In this document: positions 62,701 to 64,000 of the stretch, one piece after another
Numbering within the stretch: position 1 is the stretch's first letter
How the letters are laid out: every line of letters starts with the position of its first letter
DNA from: Linepithema humile
Taxonomy: Eukaryota > Arthropoda > Insecta > Hymenoptera > Formicidae
Length of the DNA stretch: 64,000 nt
Reading direction: 5' to 3'
Assembly: GCF_040581485.1 (NCBI RefSeq)
Contig: NC_090129.1
Location: forward strand, 25,922,764 to 25,986,763
Translations under genes and position numbers: made by a program
Notes under the pieces: generated by a model
What the model was told of the DNA's origin: nothing
Databases searched by the model: none
Seen by the model: only the letters and a program-made list of their open reading frames with translations

Positions 62701-64000
62701 TAGTATAATGCAAAAAAAAAAAAAGATTTCTTATGATTTTTCGCTTCTGACATTATGATTCAATATCGTTGCAACGACGGCCCAAAACTTAAATCAGAAA
62801 AGATTTAATATACACTACTTAAGAAGCTAAAAGAATATTTGTTTAATCGTTTTTCTAATTGATTTAGATTCTTGGAAACAAATTATGCAAATATTGCATA
62901 ATTAACACTACTTCAGCTTATATATTAGTTAAAATTTGTTAAAATAAATTGCTGGAATTTTTCAAAATTTGTTTCCACAACTATTGATAAATAAAACAGA
63001 CAAATAATTAAATCCTCTTAAGTGGTGTATTTGTTAATGAGCTTAAACATTCATAAAATAAAGGGCATGTGTAACATATGTTTCCATTGCCGGGGGTCAT
63101 TATCTTCTCTGTATTATATACGTTAATTTTATACACATTTCATAAAAATATATACGTAACATAAATGAAAATTATTATATGTATACGAGTGAAATTAATA
63201 TAAATTAATTTGATTATGGTAAGTAAGTTAATGCCTATTTACCATTAATGTATTGTACATGTATACGTAATTGTTAATGTATTGCTATTCAAGAGTTTTC
63301 TAAATGATTTATAAAATTGTGAATTGTCGACAAGTTATTGCTTCTTAAGCATTATGCATTACTGTCACAGAGTCGTTAAATTAATCATTAACTTTTAGTG
63401 TATGGGACATATTCATTGAGTCAACTTAAACGCATCATTTTTTTGTTAGCTTCCCCTGGTTATCGAGTTGGAGCAACGCTGGTTAATTCTATATGGTGAA
63501 CGATCAACCGAATTGATGGAACGGAGACGGCAAGATACGAGGGATCAAGCGGAAGAAATAACCACTGCAGCAAGTCAGTACATTTTTATACTGAGAATAT
63601 ATAGTTGATTGATATTTGCTATTTAGCATAAATATTTTTTATTTCTGATTCTCCAGTTTTGTCATTCATTTGATAACTTTGTGCTGCAGCTAAAAAATTC
63701 TATAATCTTCTTTGTTTTTTAGGAGGCCAAGCTATGAGAAGAGGACCGGAAGTAGAAACTCATGTACGACGAGCTACCGAAAGGGAAGGTAGGAGAGCCC
63801 GTCGCAGAAGAGCGAGAGAATTAGCCTCGAATATGCCGAAGCATATCGATGGCATGTCCAGTGACGATGAAGTCACCGAACAACAAAATCTTGCATTTAA
63901 GCAAGCTAAAGGTAGCGATCAATTTTATATTTTAAGATTTCTGATCTTTGTCTCTTGTTCGTGCTTTTAACATGTAATTCTGTTATAATTATAGATGAAA
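59708..64000 (+). CDS. PAXBP1: PAX3/7-binding protein 1 (PAXBP1/GCFC1), N-terminal part
   Basis: The first eleven coding exons are visible: 59708-59882, 60178-60356, 61076-61235, 61356-61455, 61561-61718, 61813-61889, 61947-62146, 62237-62426, 63450-63573, 63723-63911, and 63995 to the window end. All phases agree, giving about 519 residues so far. The start MSLFNKPKRNIRRRPFNDED matches the basic, then acidic N-terminus of this family. Other landmarks are FIVKKSSRSKKL, a highly charged middle region, GCIPDAAMIHAARKRRQKAR, a proline run (PAPPPPP), and a coiled-coil segment (LKEVHRRHQQDQERLEQEL). The conserved GCFC domain would follow beyond the window. The vertebrate protein is nuclear, links PAX3/7 to H3K4 methyltransferase and is also found with splicing factors; the insect role is inferred from the family. 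Confidence 0.9.
62427..63449. other. PAXBP1 intron 8 (1.0 kb)
   Basis: The longest PAXBP1 intron in view. AT-rich, no embedded gene or repeat was recognised. Confidence 0.5.

Noticed and set aside
1..64000. tRNA, rRNA or other structured RNA genes
   Set aside because: No cloverleaf with A/B boxes or rRNA-like block was recognised by eye; a covariance-model scan would be needed to exclude them.

Overview
This window is insect nuclear DNA. It is AT-rich, its genes are split by short GT-AG introns, and it carries insect gene families (alpha-esterases, UDP-glycosyltransferase, ecdysteroid-kinase-like, pickpocket channel, DH31-type receptor). The esterase and receptor readings look hymenopteran, most likely ant; that is inference from family resemblance and was not checked by search.

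Layout. 1-10.2 kb is a tandem alpha-esterase (esterase E4/FE4-like) array on the + strand: the 3' end of one gene, a broken copy reduced to two exons, one intact 8-exon gene of 541 residues, and a second broken copy. Intron 1 of the intact gene contains an 853-bp near-perfect palindrome flanked by TA. 12.1-15.8 kb holds a large intronless gene for a 1,243-residue protein that I do not recognise. Between 17.0 and 33.3 kb three minus-strand exons join in phase to give the start and hormone-binding domain of a class B GPCR, probably the calcitonin-like DH31 receptor. A complete 5-exon UDP-glycosyltransferase gene (20.8-26.8 kb, + strand) sits inside one of its introns. No seven-helix exons of the receptor were found in this window.

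27.5-46.8 kb is mostly non-coding and contains a 1.1-kb foldback element with a 9-bp target duplication (37.1-38.2 kb) and CpG-rich blocks. 46.8-49.0 kb is a decayed pickpocket (DEG/ENaC) gene. 49.5-50.8 kb is an intronless ecdysteroid-kinase-like gene behind a TATA box, converging on WDR75. WDR75 (51.0-59.0 kb, minus strand, 15 coding exons, 853 residues) is a U3 snoRNP ribosome-biogenesis factor. Its 4.2-kb intron 13 hosts, on the opposite strand, a small two-exon gene for a secreted two-cysteine peptide. WDR75 and PAXBP1 (59.7 kb to the window end, + strand, incomplete) diverge from a shared 664-bp promoter region.

Common themes are detoxification families (esterase, UGT, EcKL), genes nested in introns on the opposite strand, and long foldback DNA elements. 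All exon boundaries were assigned by eye from splice signals and phase; reading frames of the multi-exon genes close exactly, which is the main internal check. No database search was possible.
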